A DNA stretch of 64,000 nt from Deltaproteobacteria bacterium (GTDB lineage: Bacteria; Myxococcota_A; UBA9160; UBA4427): NCBI GenBank assembly GCA_029261835.1, contig JAJDAO010000068.1, forward strand, positions 27,019 through 91,018, in the 5' to 3' direction. How positions within the stretch are numbered: position 1 is the stretch's first letter; each line of letters starts with the position of its first letter. Below the pieces are notes generated by a model. It saw nothing but the letters and a program-made list of their open reading frames with translations, did not search any database and had not been told where the DNA came from. Both the position numbers and the translations under genes were made by a program. Below, one piece after another: positions 41,054 through 49,815 of this stretch.

Positions 41054-43936
41054 ATGAACATTACACGGCGTACATTTCTGCACGCGAGCGCAGCTACTGC
41101 GGCCGGACTCACACTGGGCCTCACGCATCTTCGTTCGGACGCGTTCTCGTGTTCCAAGGACAGCACCCCTGAAGACGCAGCGCAAGCACCCGTCTACGGC
41201 GACTGGCGCGATGTCTACCGCGAGCGCTGGCGCTGGGACAAGGTTGTGAAGTCCACTCACTTCGTAAACTGCTGGTACCAGGCCCATTGCTGCTGGAACG
41301 TCTACGTGAAAGACGGGATCGTGTGGCGCGAAGAGCAGGTCGCACAGTACCCGCAGACCAACTCCGACGTCCCCGACCCGAACCCGCGCGGCTGCCAGAA
41401 GGGCGCCTGCTATAGCGAGCGCATGTACGACCCGGCGCGGGTCCGCCATCCGCTAGAGCGCGTGGGCCCCCGCGGCTCGCGCAAGTGGAAGCGCATCTCC
41501 TGGGAACAGGCAACCGAGGTAGTCGCCAAGGCCTGGCTCGACACCATCGAGCAAGATGGTTCCGACCGCGTCGTCTGGGATCTCGGTCCGCTCTATACCG
41601 AGGGGACCATGAGCGGCGCACACCAGCGCGCTGCTGTACTGCTCGACGCCACCAACCTCGAGATGAACACGGAGATCGGTGACGGCCACCGTGGCACCGG
41701 CGAAACCTTCGGCAAGATCACTTTCGAACGCTCGGCCGACGACTATATCTACTCCGACCTCATCCTGATTTGGGGCAGCAACCCGATTGCCACCCAGATC
41801 CCGAACTCCCACTTCCTCACCGAGGCGCGCTACCACGGCGCACAACTCGTCTGCATCGCGCCCGACTACAGCCCCTCGTCGGTTCACGCCGACCTCTTCG
41901 TACCCGTAAAGCCGGGCAGCGATGCAGCACTCGGCTTGGGTGTCGCCCATGTCCTGGTGGAAGAGGGGTTCGTCGATCGCGACTTCGTCGTCGAACAAAC
42001 CGATCTCCCGTTGCTCGTGCGGGACGACACGGGTCTCTTCTTGCGCAACAGTGATCTCGAAAACGGTGGCAGCGACGAACAGCTCTACCTCCACGACCCG
42101 ATGAAGGGCGTGGTGCAGACACCCACTCGCTCACTCGAGCTTGGAGACCTCGAGCCTTCGCTTGAAGGCAGCTTCGAAGTAGCACTCGCGGATGGGAGCA
42201 ATATCACCGTGCGCACGGTGTACTCGCTTCTGCGAGCGCAGCTCGCCAACTACACACCCGAGAAGGCCTCGGAGCTCTGCGGCACCCCTCCGCAGCTGAT
42301 CCGCGACCTGGCCCGGCGCCTCGGGATGGCCAAAGCGGCGAGCATGGTGACCTCGAGCAATATGGCCAAGTACTACCACGGGAATCTCATCGAGCGGACC
42401 CAAGCCCTGGTCTTCGCCCTTACGGGCAACTACGGCAAGAAGGGAAGCGGCTACGTGGGGTTCCCCTGGCTCGACCACGACGGCTTCGAGGGCTTCGTGC
42501 GCGAGATGTTCTCAATGCGCGACATGATGAATCCGACCGCCCTCAAGATGATCGGCGGCATGGTCGTGGACACGGCCCGCAAGAAGCTTGCGGGGTATAC
42601 CGACGAGATGATCGCGCACGACATGGGCCGCGACATCATCGCCTCAGGCCGAATGACCTCGGGGGCGCTCTTCTGGTACGTCCACGGCGGGCTCATCGAG
42701 GCGAGCGACAAGCTCCAGGAATGGGACCCCTATCTAAAGCGCCCAGTACGCGAAGTGCTGGAGGAGGCACTCGACAAAGAGTGGCAGACGGTGTGGCCCA
42801 AGCCGGGCACCGACCCCAAGATGTTGTTCGTCTACGGAAGCAATCCGCTTCGCCGTATCCGCTGCTACCCGTTGCTGCTCAAACACCTCTGGCCCAAGCT
42901 ACGCACGGTGGTCACCCTCGATTGGCGCATGACCTCCACCTGCCTCTACTCGGACTACGTCCTCCCCACGGCGGGCTGGTACGAGCGCAGCGAGCACAAG
43001 TGGGTCACGCCACTCATGCCCTATATCCACTCCGGCGAGAAGGCCACGACCTTCTACGAAGCGCGAAGCGACTGGGAGATCATCTCGCGACTCACGGAGG
43101 AGATCGACCGCCAGGCGAAGGCACGAGGCATCGCGAGCTATCTCGATCGCTTCGGCAACGAGCGTCCCCTGCACAACTTGTATGAGAAGTTCTCGAACGA
43201 CGGCAAGTACGGGCACAACGACGACGAGAAGGTGGCGGCCTCGCTCCTCGAACACGCCAGCAACCTGGGCGGCCTCGAATGGGATGAGCTCAAGAAGAAG
43301 GGCTTCGCGCGCTTCGAAGGCATCGGGAAGGGTCTCTTCACCGTCGGCAACGCCACGGAGATCAAACCGGGCGAGACCATCACGCCGCTCACCAAGCACG
43401 TCTTCGACAAGGAACCCTACCCCACACTCTCGCGGCGCATCCAATTCTACCTGGACCAAGAGCTCTACTTGGAGATGGGCGAAGAGCTGCCCGTTCACAA
43501 GGATCCCGTGCTGGCGGGAGGCGATTACCCGCTCATGCTCACGGGAGCCCATGCGCGCTGGAGCATCCACGCCAACTGGCGCGACGACCGGCTCTTGCTC
43601 CAACAGCAGCGTGGCGAGCCCCTCGTGTACATCAATCCCATGGACGCCGCGGCACGCGGTATTCAAGATGGATCACAGGTGCGCGTCAAGAACGACCTCG
43701 ACGCATTCCAGATCATGGCCAAGGTCACGCCCGCCATGCGCAAGGGGCAGCTCATGATCTACCACGCCTGGGAGAACTTTCAGTTCAAGGACGACAAGGG
43801 CTACCAGAACCTGATCCCCACACCGCTCAACCCCGTGGAGCTCGCTGGAGGCCAGTTTCACCTGCGGCCCATGATGAGTGCCATGCAACCCAGTCACACA
43901 GACCGCGACACACGAGTGGAAGTTGAAGCGCTATGA
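41054..43936 (+). CDS. Tat-exported type II DMSO-reductase-family molybdopterin enzyme, catalytic subunit
   Basis: 960 residues from the ATG at 41054. A Tat signal (TRRTFLHASAA) predicts export. The FS0 cluster region has H69-x3-C73 as in NarG/EbdA relatives, but the next Cys comes after five residues (C79, with C80 adjacent), and C114 in PRGCQKGACYSERMYD closes the set. QAHCCWNVYVKDGIVWREEQ, WGSNPIATQIPNSHFLTEARY and VLPTAGWYERSEHKW fit type II enzymes such as ethylbenzene, steroid C25 or p-cymene dehydrogenases. Beta, gamma and chaperone genes are absent. An acyl-CoA ligase follows, so oxidation of a hydrocarbon or sterol side chain is a reasonable guess. Confidence 0.88.
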   Translation: MNITRRTFLHASAATAAGLTLGLTHLRSDAFSCSKDSTPEDAAQAPVYGDWRDVYRERWRWDKVVKSTHFVNCWYQAHCCWNVYVKDGIVWREEQVAQYPQTNSDVPDPNPRGCQKGACYSERMYDPARVRHPLERVGPRGSRKWKRISWEQATEVVAKAWLDTIEQDGSDRVVWDLGPLYTEGTMSGAHQRAAVLLDATNLEMNTEIGDGHRGTGETFGKITFERSADDYIYSDLILIWGSNPIATQIPNSHFLTEARYHGAQLVCIAPDYSPSSVHADLFVPVKPGSDAALGLGVAHVLVEEGFVDRDFVVEQTDLPLLVRDDTGLFLRNSDLENGGSDEQLYLHDPMKGVVQTPTRSLELGDLEPSLEGSFEVALADGSNITVRTVYSLLRAQLANYTPEKASELCGTPPQLIRDLARRLGMAKAASMVTSSNMAKYYHGNLIERTQALVFALTGNYGKKGSGYVGFPWLDHDGFEGFVREMFSMRDMMNPTALKMIGGMVVDTARKKLAGYTDEMIAHDMGRDIIASGRMTSGALFWYVHGGLIEASDKLQEWDPYLKRPVREVLEEALDKEWQTVWPKPGTDPKMLFVYGSNPLRRIRCYPLLLKHLWPKLRTVVTLDWRMTSTCLYSDYVLPTAGWYERSEHKWVTPLMPYIHSGEKATTFYEARSDWEIISRLTEEIDRQAKARGIASYLDRFGNERPLHNLYEKFSNDGKYGHNDDEKVAASLLEHASNLGGLEWDELKKKGFARFEGIGKGLFTVGNATEIKPGETITPLTKHVFDKEPYPTLSRRIQFYLDQELYLEMGEELPVHKDPVLAGGDYPLMLTGAHARWSIHANWRDDRLLLQQQRGEPLVYINPMDAAARGIQDGSQVRVKNDLDAFQIMAKVTPAMRKGQLMIYHAWENFQFKDDKGYQNLIPTPLNPVELAGGQFHLRPMMSAMQPSHTDRDTRVEVEAL

Positions 43937-44031
43937 CGAAGCCTGCTGCGACGAACATCTCGAGGCAAACCTTCATCATCGGAGCAGTGTCAGGTTCGAT
44001 ACAAGCGTAGAGGAACGAGGAGAAGCGCGAG

Positions 44032-45684
44032 ATGGAATTCAGTTTGGCAGAGGTTCATGACCGGGTCGGGATGGCGCTCGGGGATCGAGAGGCCATTGTC
44101 TTTCGGAAGCGCCGCCTTAGCTACCGGGAGCTCGCAGAGCGAAGCCGACGCCTCGCCAACTATCTGCTCAGCAGAGGGCTCCGGGTCACGAAGGAGCGAC
44201 ACGAGCTAGCCGGACACGAGTCGGGGCAGGATCACCTGGCGATCTACCTCTACAACGGGAACGAGTACATCGAGGGTATGCTCGGCTCATTCAAGGCGCG
44301 GGTCGCCCCCGTGAACGTCAACTATCGCTACGTGGAAGAGGAGCTGATCTATCTCCTTCGCGACTCGCAAGCGCGCGCGATCCTCTACCATGCGGAGTTC
44401 GCGCCGCGCTTGGAGAAGATCCTCCCCGAGCTCCCGCAGCTTACCATCTTGATACAAGTGGCGGACGACTCGGGAAACGCGCTCCTTCCCAACGCGATCG
44501 ACTACGAAGAGGCCCTAGCCGCCTCCTCGTGCGAGCCGCCCGCCATAAGCCCATCGCCCGACGACCTCTACATCGTCTACACGGGCGGCACCACCGGGAT
44601 GCCCAAGGGCGTACTTTGGCGTTCGGCCGACATCTTCGTTCGCGGGATGGGAGGTGTCACGTGGGGGACCAACGAGGAATTCGACTCCATGGAGGCCGTC
44701 CTCGAACGCGCCCAGGCCCACGGCACCTTGATCGGCAGTGAGATGCGCAGCTTCTCGGTGCCGCCGCTCATGCATGCGGGGGCGCAGTGGTCCTCGTTTC
44801 TACTCCTCGCACAGGGGCAGCTGATCATCTTCCAAGACAACCCCAAGCGGCTCGATCCGGAAGAGATCCTCACCATCGTCGAGCGCGAGCAAGTGAACTA
44901 CTTGCAGATCATTGGCGACGCCTTTGCGCGCCCCATTCTCGATGCGATGAGCGAGGGCAAGTACGATTTCTCGACGCTCAAAGTCATCTCCAACGGCGGC
45001 GCTGCGCTCTCGAGCAATTACAAGGAAGAGTTCCTGGAGCTCATCCCCGGCGTCTTGGTCGTCGACGGCTTCGGAGCCTCGGAGACCGGAACCCAGGGTA
45101 TCAACCTGGCCACGAAGGATACCGGCGCATCCACGGGGGATTTCAAACAAGTCACCTCGACCCTGGTGCTCTCCGACGACCTGACGCGCCTACTCGAGCC
45201 GCACGAGCTGGAGATCGGTTGGCTGGCACAATGCGGGCGCGCACCCTTGGGTTACCTGGGAGATGAAGCGAAGACCGCGCGCACCTTCCCCACCATCGAC
45301 GACGTGCGCTACTCGGTGCCCGGTGATCGGGCCCGCTACCGTCCTGATGGCAGCATTGAGATCCTTGGCCGCGATGCGGTCACCATCAATTCCGGAGGCG
45401 AGAAGATCTTCGCCGAGGAAGTGGAGCACGCGCTCAAACACCATCCGGCGGTATTCGACGCCGTCGTCTGCGGCCGCCCCAGCGAGCGCTGGGGCCAGGA
45501 AGTGGTGGCCATCGTGCGGCTTCGCGAGGAGAACTCGGCCAGCGAGCAGGATCTGCTCGATGAGTGTGCTCGCCACATCGCGCGTTACAAGCTCCCCAAG
45601 AGCTTCGTCTTCCGCGACGAGATCGTGCGCAGCCCGAGCGGCAAGGCGGATTACCGCTGGGCCAAGGAGCAGGCTACGGCGTAG
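44032..45684 (+). CDS. AMP-forming acyl-CoA synthetase
   Basis: 550 residues. The AMP-binding P-loop is YIVYTGGTTGMPKGVLWR; further motifs are DGFGASETG (A5), YSVPGDRARYRPDGSIEILGRD (A7/A8) and the C-terminal SPSGKADYRW with the catalytic Lys (A10). It activates a carboxylic acid to its CoA ester in the cytoplasm. It sits 95 bases after the molybdopterin enzyme on the same strand, which suggests that the product of that enzyme's pathway, for example a side-chain acid, is activated here. Chain-length preference cannot be read by eye. Confidence 0.94.
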   Translation: MEFSLAEVHDRVGMALGDREAIVFRKRRLSYRELAERSRRLANYLLSRGLRVTKERHELAGHESGQDHLAIYLYNGNEYIEGMLGSFKARVAPVNVNYRYVEEELIYLLRDSQARAILYHAEFAPRLEKILPELPQLTILIQVADDSGNALLPNAIDYEEALAASSCEPPAISPSPDDLYIVYTGGTTGMPKGVLWRSADIFVRGMGGVTWGTNEEFDSMEAVLERAQAHGTLIGSEMRSFSVPPLMHAGAQWSSFLLLAQGQLIIFQDNPKRLDPEEILTIVEREQVNYLQIIGDAFARPILDAMSEGKYDFSTLKVISNGGAALSSNYKEEFLELIPGVLVVDGFGASETGTQGINLATKDTGASTGDFKQVTSTLVLSDDLTRLLEPHELEIGWLAQCGRAPLGYLGDEAKTARTFPTIDDVRYSVPGDRARYRPDGSIEILGRDAVTINSGGEKIFAEEVEHALKHHPAVFDAVVCGRPSERWGQEVVAIVRLREENSASEQDLLDECARHIARYKLPKSFVFRDEIVRSPSGKADYRWAKEQATA

Positions 45685-45699
45685 CACTCTCCGATGCGG

Positions 45700-45854
45700 T
45701 CAGCACGTATCAAGCACGGCTCGGAGGCGCTCTGCTCTCCGCGCAAGCCTCAGGGCGCAATGTGGATCTTCTCGTCGGGTGAGAACCTCCTGCTCGTGCG
45801 GCGACGGATTCCACGCACGGCGGTTTCGCCGGACTGCTTCTGCCGCTTCGCCAT
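45700..45854 (-). pseudogene. IS3-type OrfA remnant with in-frame stop
   Basis: The minus strand from the ATG at 45854 reads MAKRQKQSGETAVRGIRRRT, then SRRFSPDEKIHIA, the start of IS3-family transposase OrfA (family pattern ...RRFSxEEKIRIVLEGLRGE). An in-frame TGA replaces the Glu codon after IAP, and GLRGEQSASEPC continues the family sequence beyond it before homology fades. The fragment lies between the acyl-CoA ligase and the STT3 gene. It belongs to a different IS3 subgroup from the two remnants at 11-13 kb. Confidence 0.75.
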
Positions 45855-45918
45855 GTCGAGACTCTCCTTGGAGGCACCTGCCGCGATCTGTGGCTGATCC
45901 GATGGTGTGTCGACGGCC

Positions 45919-48237
45919 TCAACGTGGGTCGAGGCACAGATTCGGACCGTGGACGACTGCTCCTCGCCGCACCTCCGCTTCCTCGATGGCGATTTCGATC
46001 TGCTCGCCGGCGCACTGGAGCACGTAGTGTGTGTCTGTGTCCACAGCGCTCCGGCCTGGCGAGTTCGCATAGGGGACCCGCAAGCGGTAGCGGCCATCGG
46101 GCCCGGCAGCAGCTCGGGTCTCGTACAGAAAGAGCCTCTGTCCGGCCGTCATTACCGCCAAGCTCGCCCGAATCTCCGCGCCCGGCGCGGCTCGCCCGAC
46201 GATCCGCGCGCCTCTGACGTACTCGAAGACCTTGAACACGGAGTGCACTTCGCCCCCCGGCTTCCGGTTGGCGTATTCATAGACCAGCCGGTGGCGCTGC
46301 GAGGCGGGAACCCTGCCTTCGGCACGGTCATCACGAGGAACGAACTCCGAACCGTCATGCTCGTAGAGCGTACGGTACATCGATGCCCGGCCGGGGCGGT
46401 CGATCAGAAAGGAGTCGAAGAACGGAACAACCACATAGCGCGCCTGCAATTGATCGAGAATCTGGACTGCGCGACTCTCGCCGCTTCCGTAGTACTCCTG
46501 AACCAGCAGAAAATTCCGCGCGCCTATGTCATCCCCGAAGTTGTCGCTGGAGGTGGGGCGGCGAGCGACGTATTCGATGACGTGCCCGATATCCCAGGGT
46601 GAGACGATGCCGTACTCTGGCTGGCGGGTGGGATCGAGCCAACCACTGGTTCGCGGCGTGTTCTGGCGAAGCCAGCGTGCTGTCTCGCCCATGGCGTGCC
46701 ATTCGTGGAGCGAGCCCCTGAGCAGAACACGATTGTCCGTGCGCGAGAGATCCGACACGAATGGGAGGTAGACGCCCAACGCGGGATAGAGCACGCCAAG
46801 AGTCGCAACCAGCAGCACCGCTCGAATCAAGAATCGCGCAGGGAGCCCCGCCCTATACCGCGAGCACAGCTCGTAGACACCGTGGAGCGCCAGTGCCAGC
46901 AACAGCGCCACCGCTACCGCAGAGGAGTTCATGAATCGCCGCTGAAGCACCGTGACAAGGCAGAGGCAGAGCGTCCACCAGAGGTAGAGAAAGACGGCGG
47001 CCCGGTTATCTCGTCGACTGGCGCCGATGGCGACTCCCACCAGGGCCACGGGCACGGCCAAGAAGAACCACGAGAGATGTGCCGTGGCCTCGGCGATACC
47101 GAACGCTCCCGCGGCGCCGAAGAGCGACTCCGATTCGGAGACCATGCTCTGAAAGGAATCCGTCTTCGAGAGCCACGCCCAGGCCTCGATCACGCCGTCG
47201 AAGAGAGTCGGCCACAGCAGAGAGCAGAGGGCGACGATCGCCAACCCAATACCTGCGGCAGATACGGATCGCAGCGGAATCGATCCGCCCAGCGACGGCT
47301 TCTCCTTCCAGACCCATGCGCATATGAGGCAGAAGAGGGCTGCGCTCGCAAAAAACCAGGGTTGGAAGTTCGTCAACACGACCGGACTGAAGTCGCTCCA
47401 CTGGGCCCAGGCGCTACCGATCGAGAACGGGGCGACAATGCCGAAGGCGGTCGCGTGAATCACGGCGAGCGTGCCAGCGGTCAGCACCGCATCATCGCGA
47501 CGAGGGCGACTCAGAAGGAGTGTGAGCAACCCCACCTCTACCAGGCCAACGTGCAGGAGAGCGCCGGGCCAGACGAGCAGTGAGAGGGCCAGCGCCGAGC
47601 CCAAGCTGAGTGCACTCGGCAGCGTCTCCCGAATGCCATTCGGCCCGCGACAGATCGTGTCGAGGGCCGTCATGCCGGCGCCGAGCAGGAGTGTCGTGAC
47701 CCAGGCCACGGCGCAGTGGTGATCGACGTAGCCGACCTGCGAGTAGTAGAAGTGCCCTGGCAAGACGCTCAGCACAAGGCCGGCCACGAGCGCCACACCC
47801 AGACCGAAGTGCTTGCGGGCCAGGAAGTACAGTGCAACCACCGTGAACCCGCCGAGCAGCGGCGGAATCAGGCTCGCCAGAAGCTCCAGCTGGCGTTGAC
47901 CGATGTGCTCGAAGAGGGGCCAGAAGAGGGCCGCAATGCACCAGTCGAAGAGCGGAGTCCAGATCGAGCGGGCTCCATCGGGGAAGTTGATATAGGGGTC
48001 GAAATCGAGCACATCTGGAAAGTGCGCCCACGAATAGACGATCCGACGCATGTGGTAGTAGGCATCTGAACCGAAGAACTGGATGCGCCCCGCAAGCATG
48101 ACATTCTTGATGGGCAAGAGGCGCACGAGCACGGCAACCACGAAGAGCAGCAGTGGCAGGACCAAGCGCGCGATCCAGCAGCTCCGGCGCTCGTGGCCCT
48201 GTGCGTCAGTGTCTTGTCGCTTCAGCGATAATCCCAC
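45919..48237 (-). CDS. STT3/PglB-type oligosaccharyltransferase
   Basis: 772 residues. About 11-13 membrane helices fill the first ~460 residues. The first external loop carries FFGSDAYYHMRR, which corresponds to the D-x-D/Y-Y-H-M-R region of STT3, and INFPDGARSIWTPLFDW follows as in PglB-like proteins. The soluble C-terminal domain contains SPWDIGHVIEY, matching the WWDYG sequon-binding motif (here PWDIG). The family moves glycans from lipid carriers to Asn in N-x-S/T of exported proteins. No glycan-assembly genes are present in the window, so the donor is encoded elsewhere. Confidence 0.88.
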   Translation of the reverse strand: MGLSLKRQDTDAQGHERRSCWIARLVLPLLLFVVAVLVRLLPIKNVMLAGRIQFFGSDAYYHMRRIVYSWAHFPDVLDFDPYINFPDGARSIWTPLFDWCIAALFWPLFEHIGQRQLELLASLIPPLLGGFTVVALYFLARKHFGLGVALVAGLVLSVLPGHFYYSQVGYVDHHCAVAWVTTLLLGAGMTALDTICRGPNGIRETLPSALSLGSALALSLLVWPGALLHVGLVEVGLLTLLLSRPRRDDAVLTAGTLAVIHATAFGIVAPFSIGSAWAQWSDFSPVVLTNFQPWFFASAALFCLICAWVWKEKPSLGGSIPLRSVSAAGIGLAIVALCSLLWPTLFDGVIEAWAWLSKTDSFQSMVSESESLFGAAGAFGIAEATAHLSWFFLAVPVALVGVAIGASRRDNRAAVFLYLWWTLCLCLVTVLQRRFMNSSAVAVALLLALALHGVYELCSRYRAGLPARFLIRAVLLVATLGVLYPALGVYLPFVSDLSRTDNRVLLRGSLHEWHAMGETARWLRQNTPRTSGWLDPTRQPEYGIVSPWDIGHVIEYVARRPTSSDNFGDDIGARNFLLVQEYYGSGESRAVQILDQLQARYVVVPFFDSFLIDRPGRASMYRTLYEHDGSEFVPRDDRAEGRVPASQRHRLVYEYANRKPGGEVHSVFKVFEYVRGARIVGRAAPGAEIRASLAVMTAGQRLFLYETRAAAGPDGRYRLRVPYANSPGRSAVDTDTHYVLQCAGEQIEIAIEEAEVRRGAVVHGPNLCLDPR

Positions 48238-48507
48238 CGGGAGAAGCTAGGCGGGCGAGAGCGAGGAGGCGAGAGACCCAGCGATTTCGGGCCGCACCGG
48301 TCTTGAGGACGCACAGGTGTTCCGGCCTGTGCGAGCCGCCATTTCCGCGAATCTCAAGCCGACACGGCACCCATGGGGGTACCGTCGCTGCCGCGCAACC
48401 CGCTGGGAAGAGCAGGCCCCGAGGTTCGCGGTTGACCTGGTCTCACTCCCCGTGAGAGAGTGCTTCCGCGTACATCCAACAGAATTCCGATCTGGAGGGG
48501 GAATAAC

Positions 48508-49677
48508 ATGCGAATTCGAAATCGAGTAGTGAAACGGTTTCTGGTAGTGGCTATTGCACTGTCTGCATCCGTGCTGATGGGCCATAGGTGTTCCCCAGGC
48601 CTGAACATCTGGGCCCTATTCCAGCTGCATCAGGCCGGCGTAGACAAGTATCTGGGCGATTTCACACCGGTCGCCTCAGTGGATGCAGGAGACGGCTGGA
48701 CGAAGCACAGCTTCGACCCCGACGGAGGCAACGGTCCCATCTGCATCGCGGGCACGGGCTTCTCGGCGTTTACCAGGGAGGGGAATCCGAACAAGCTCCT
48801 CATCATGCTGCAGGGTGGCGGAGCCTGCTGGCAGGACTTCTACAACTGCAACATCCTGGCCGAGGACCAGGAGCCCGAGGATCAGTCCGTGCCGCCGGAG
48901 GGAATCTGGGACTTCAGCTCACCCGACAACCCCTTCGCCGACTACTCGATCGTATACATGCCCTATTGCGACGGCTCCGTCTTCACAGGAGACAACGACG
49001 TCGTCGACACCAACTTCCCGTTCGGACCGGTTCGCTTCCACCGCGGGCTGCGCAACGTGACCGCCGGTATGGACCTCGCGAAGGCGACCTTCCCGGATGC
49101 CCGCCGGATCACGGTCGCGGGCTCGAGCGCGGGAGGCGTCGGTGCCTCTGCCTTCTCCCCGTTCCTGGTTCGGTTCCTCTACGGGAACCACCCACGCCTC
49201 ACGGTCTTCAACGACGCGGGCCCGGTCGCGGTCAACCTGAACGAGACTGGCGCCATCCAGGCGCGCGCGGCCGACTGGCAGTTCGGGCAGTTCTATCCCG
49301 CCAGCTGCACCGATTGCGACGACGAGGGCCAGGCCACCGAGATCATCAAATGGAGGCTCGACAACGACTGGGGCATCCGCGAGGCGTTCTACGAGACGGA
49401 CGCCGACTTGACCAATCGGTTCTTCATGAACATGCTGTTCGACCCGCTGGGGTACCGGGACCTCATCGTGACCGAGCACGGCCTGCTGAACGCGGCCCAC
49501 CCGTGGCGCTACAAGCGGTTCATCGTCAGCGGAGACGGCTCGCACACGGCGCTCCAGGGCAACTTGTTCTATAGCCAGGACGCGAACGGCGTATTGCTCA
49601 GCGATTGGACCGACGACTTCTTGAGGCGGCGGCCCTCCTGGACAGACATCGTGGAGGACTACGTTCCGTCCTTCTGA
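48508..49677 (+). CDS. Pectinacetylesterase (Notum-like) family exported hydrolase
   Basis: 389 residues from the ATG at 48508, preceded by GGAGGGG. An N-terminal signal (VVKRFLVVAIALSASVLMG) predicts export. The family features are KLLIMLQGGGACWQDFYNC (oxyanion region with conserved Cys), VAGSSAGGVGAS (nucleophile Ser), NDAGP and SGDGSHTAL (catalytic His). The family includes plant pectin acetylesterases and animal Notum carboxylesterase. In bacteria substrates are mostly unknown; deacylation of polysaccharide or lipid is plausible. A strong hairpin follows the stop. Confidence 0.87.
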   Translation: MRIRNRVVKRFLVVAIALSASVLMGHRCSPGLNIWALFQLHQAGVDKYLGDFTPVASVDAGDGWTKHSFDPDGGNGPICIAGTGFSAFTREGNPNKLLIMLQGGGACWQDFYNCNILAEDQEPEDQSVPPEGIWDFSSPDNPFADYSIVYMPYCDGSVFTGDNDVVDTNFPFGPVRFHRGLRNVTAGMDLAKATFPDARRITVAGSSAGGVGASAFSPFLVRFLYGNHPRLTVFNDAGPVAVNLNETGAIQARAADWQFGQFYPASCTDCDDEGQATEIIKWRLDNDWGIREAFYETDADLTNRFFMNMLFDPLGYRDLIVTEHGLLNAAHPWRYKRFIVSGDGSHTALQGNLFYSQDANGVLLSDWTDDFLRRRPSWTDIVEDYVPSF

Positions 49678-49708
49678 GACCGGCTCACCGGGCTCACCCG
49701 ATCGATGA

Positions 49709-49751
49709 GCGCCCGGGTCGTCTCGCGACTTCGCGAGCACGATCCGGGCGC
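49709..49751. terminator. Strong 19-bp hairpin between convergent genes
   Basis: Arms 49709-49727 and 49732-49751 pair almost completely: 13 outer pairs beginning GCGCCCGG (one G-U), a single bulged C at 49738, then CTCGCG/CGCGAG closing an ACTT loop. It lies 32 bases after the pectinacetylesterase stop and 65 bases beyond the stop of the convergent GGDEF-EAL gene. No T-tract flanks it on either strand, so it may work by structure or protect transcript ends. Confidence 0.65.
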
Positions 49752-49815
49752 TGCTGCGTTCAGGATCGTGAGTCCGACCGGCGCGGGGTGGGGAGCATGG
49801 CTTGACCTAGGCAGG

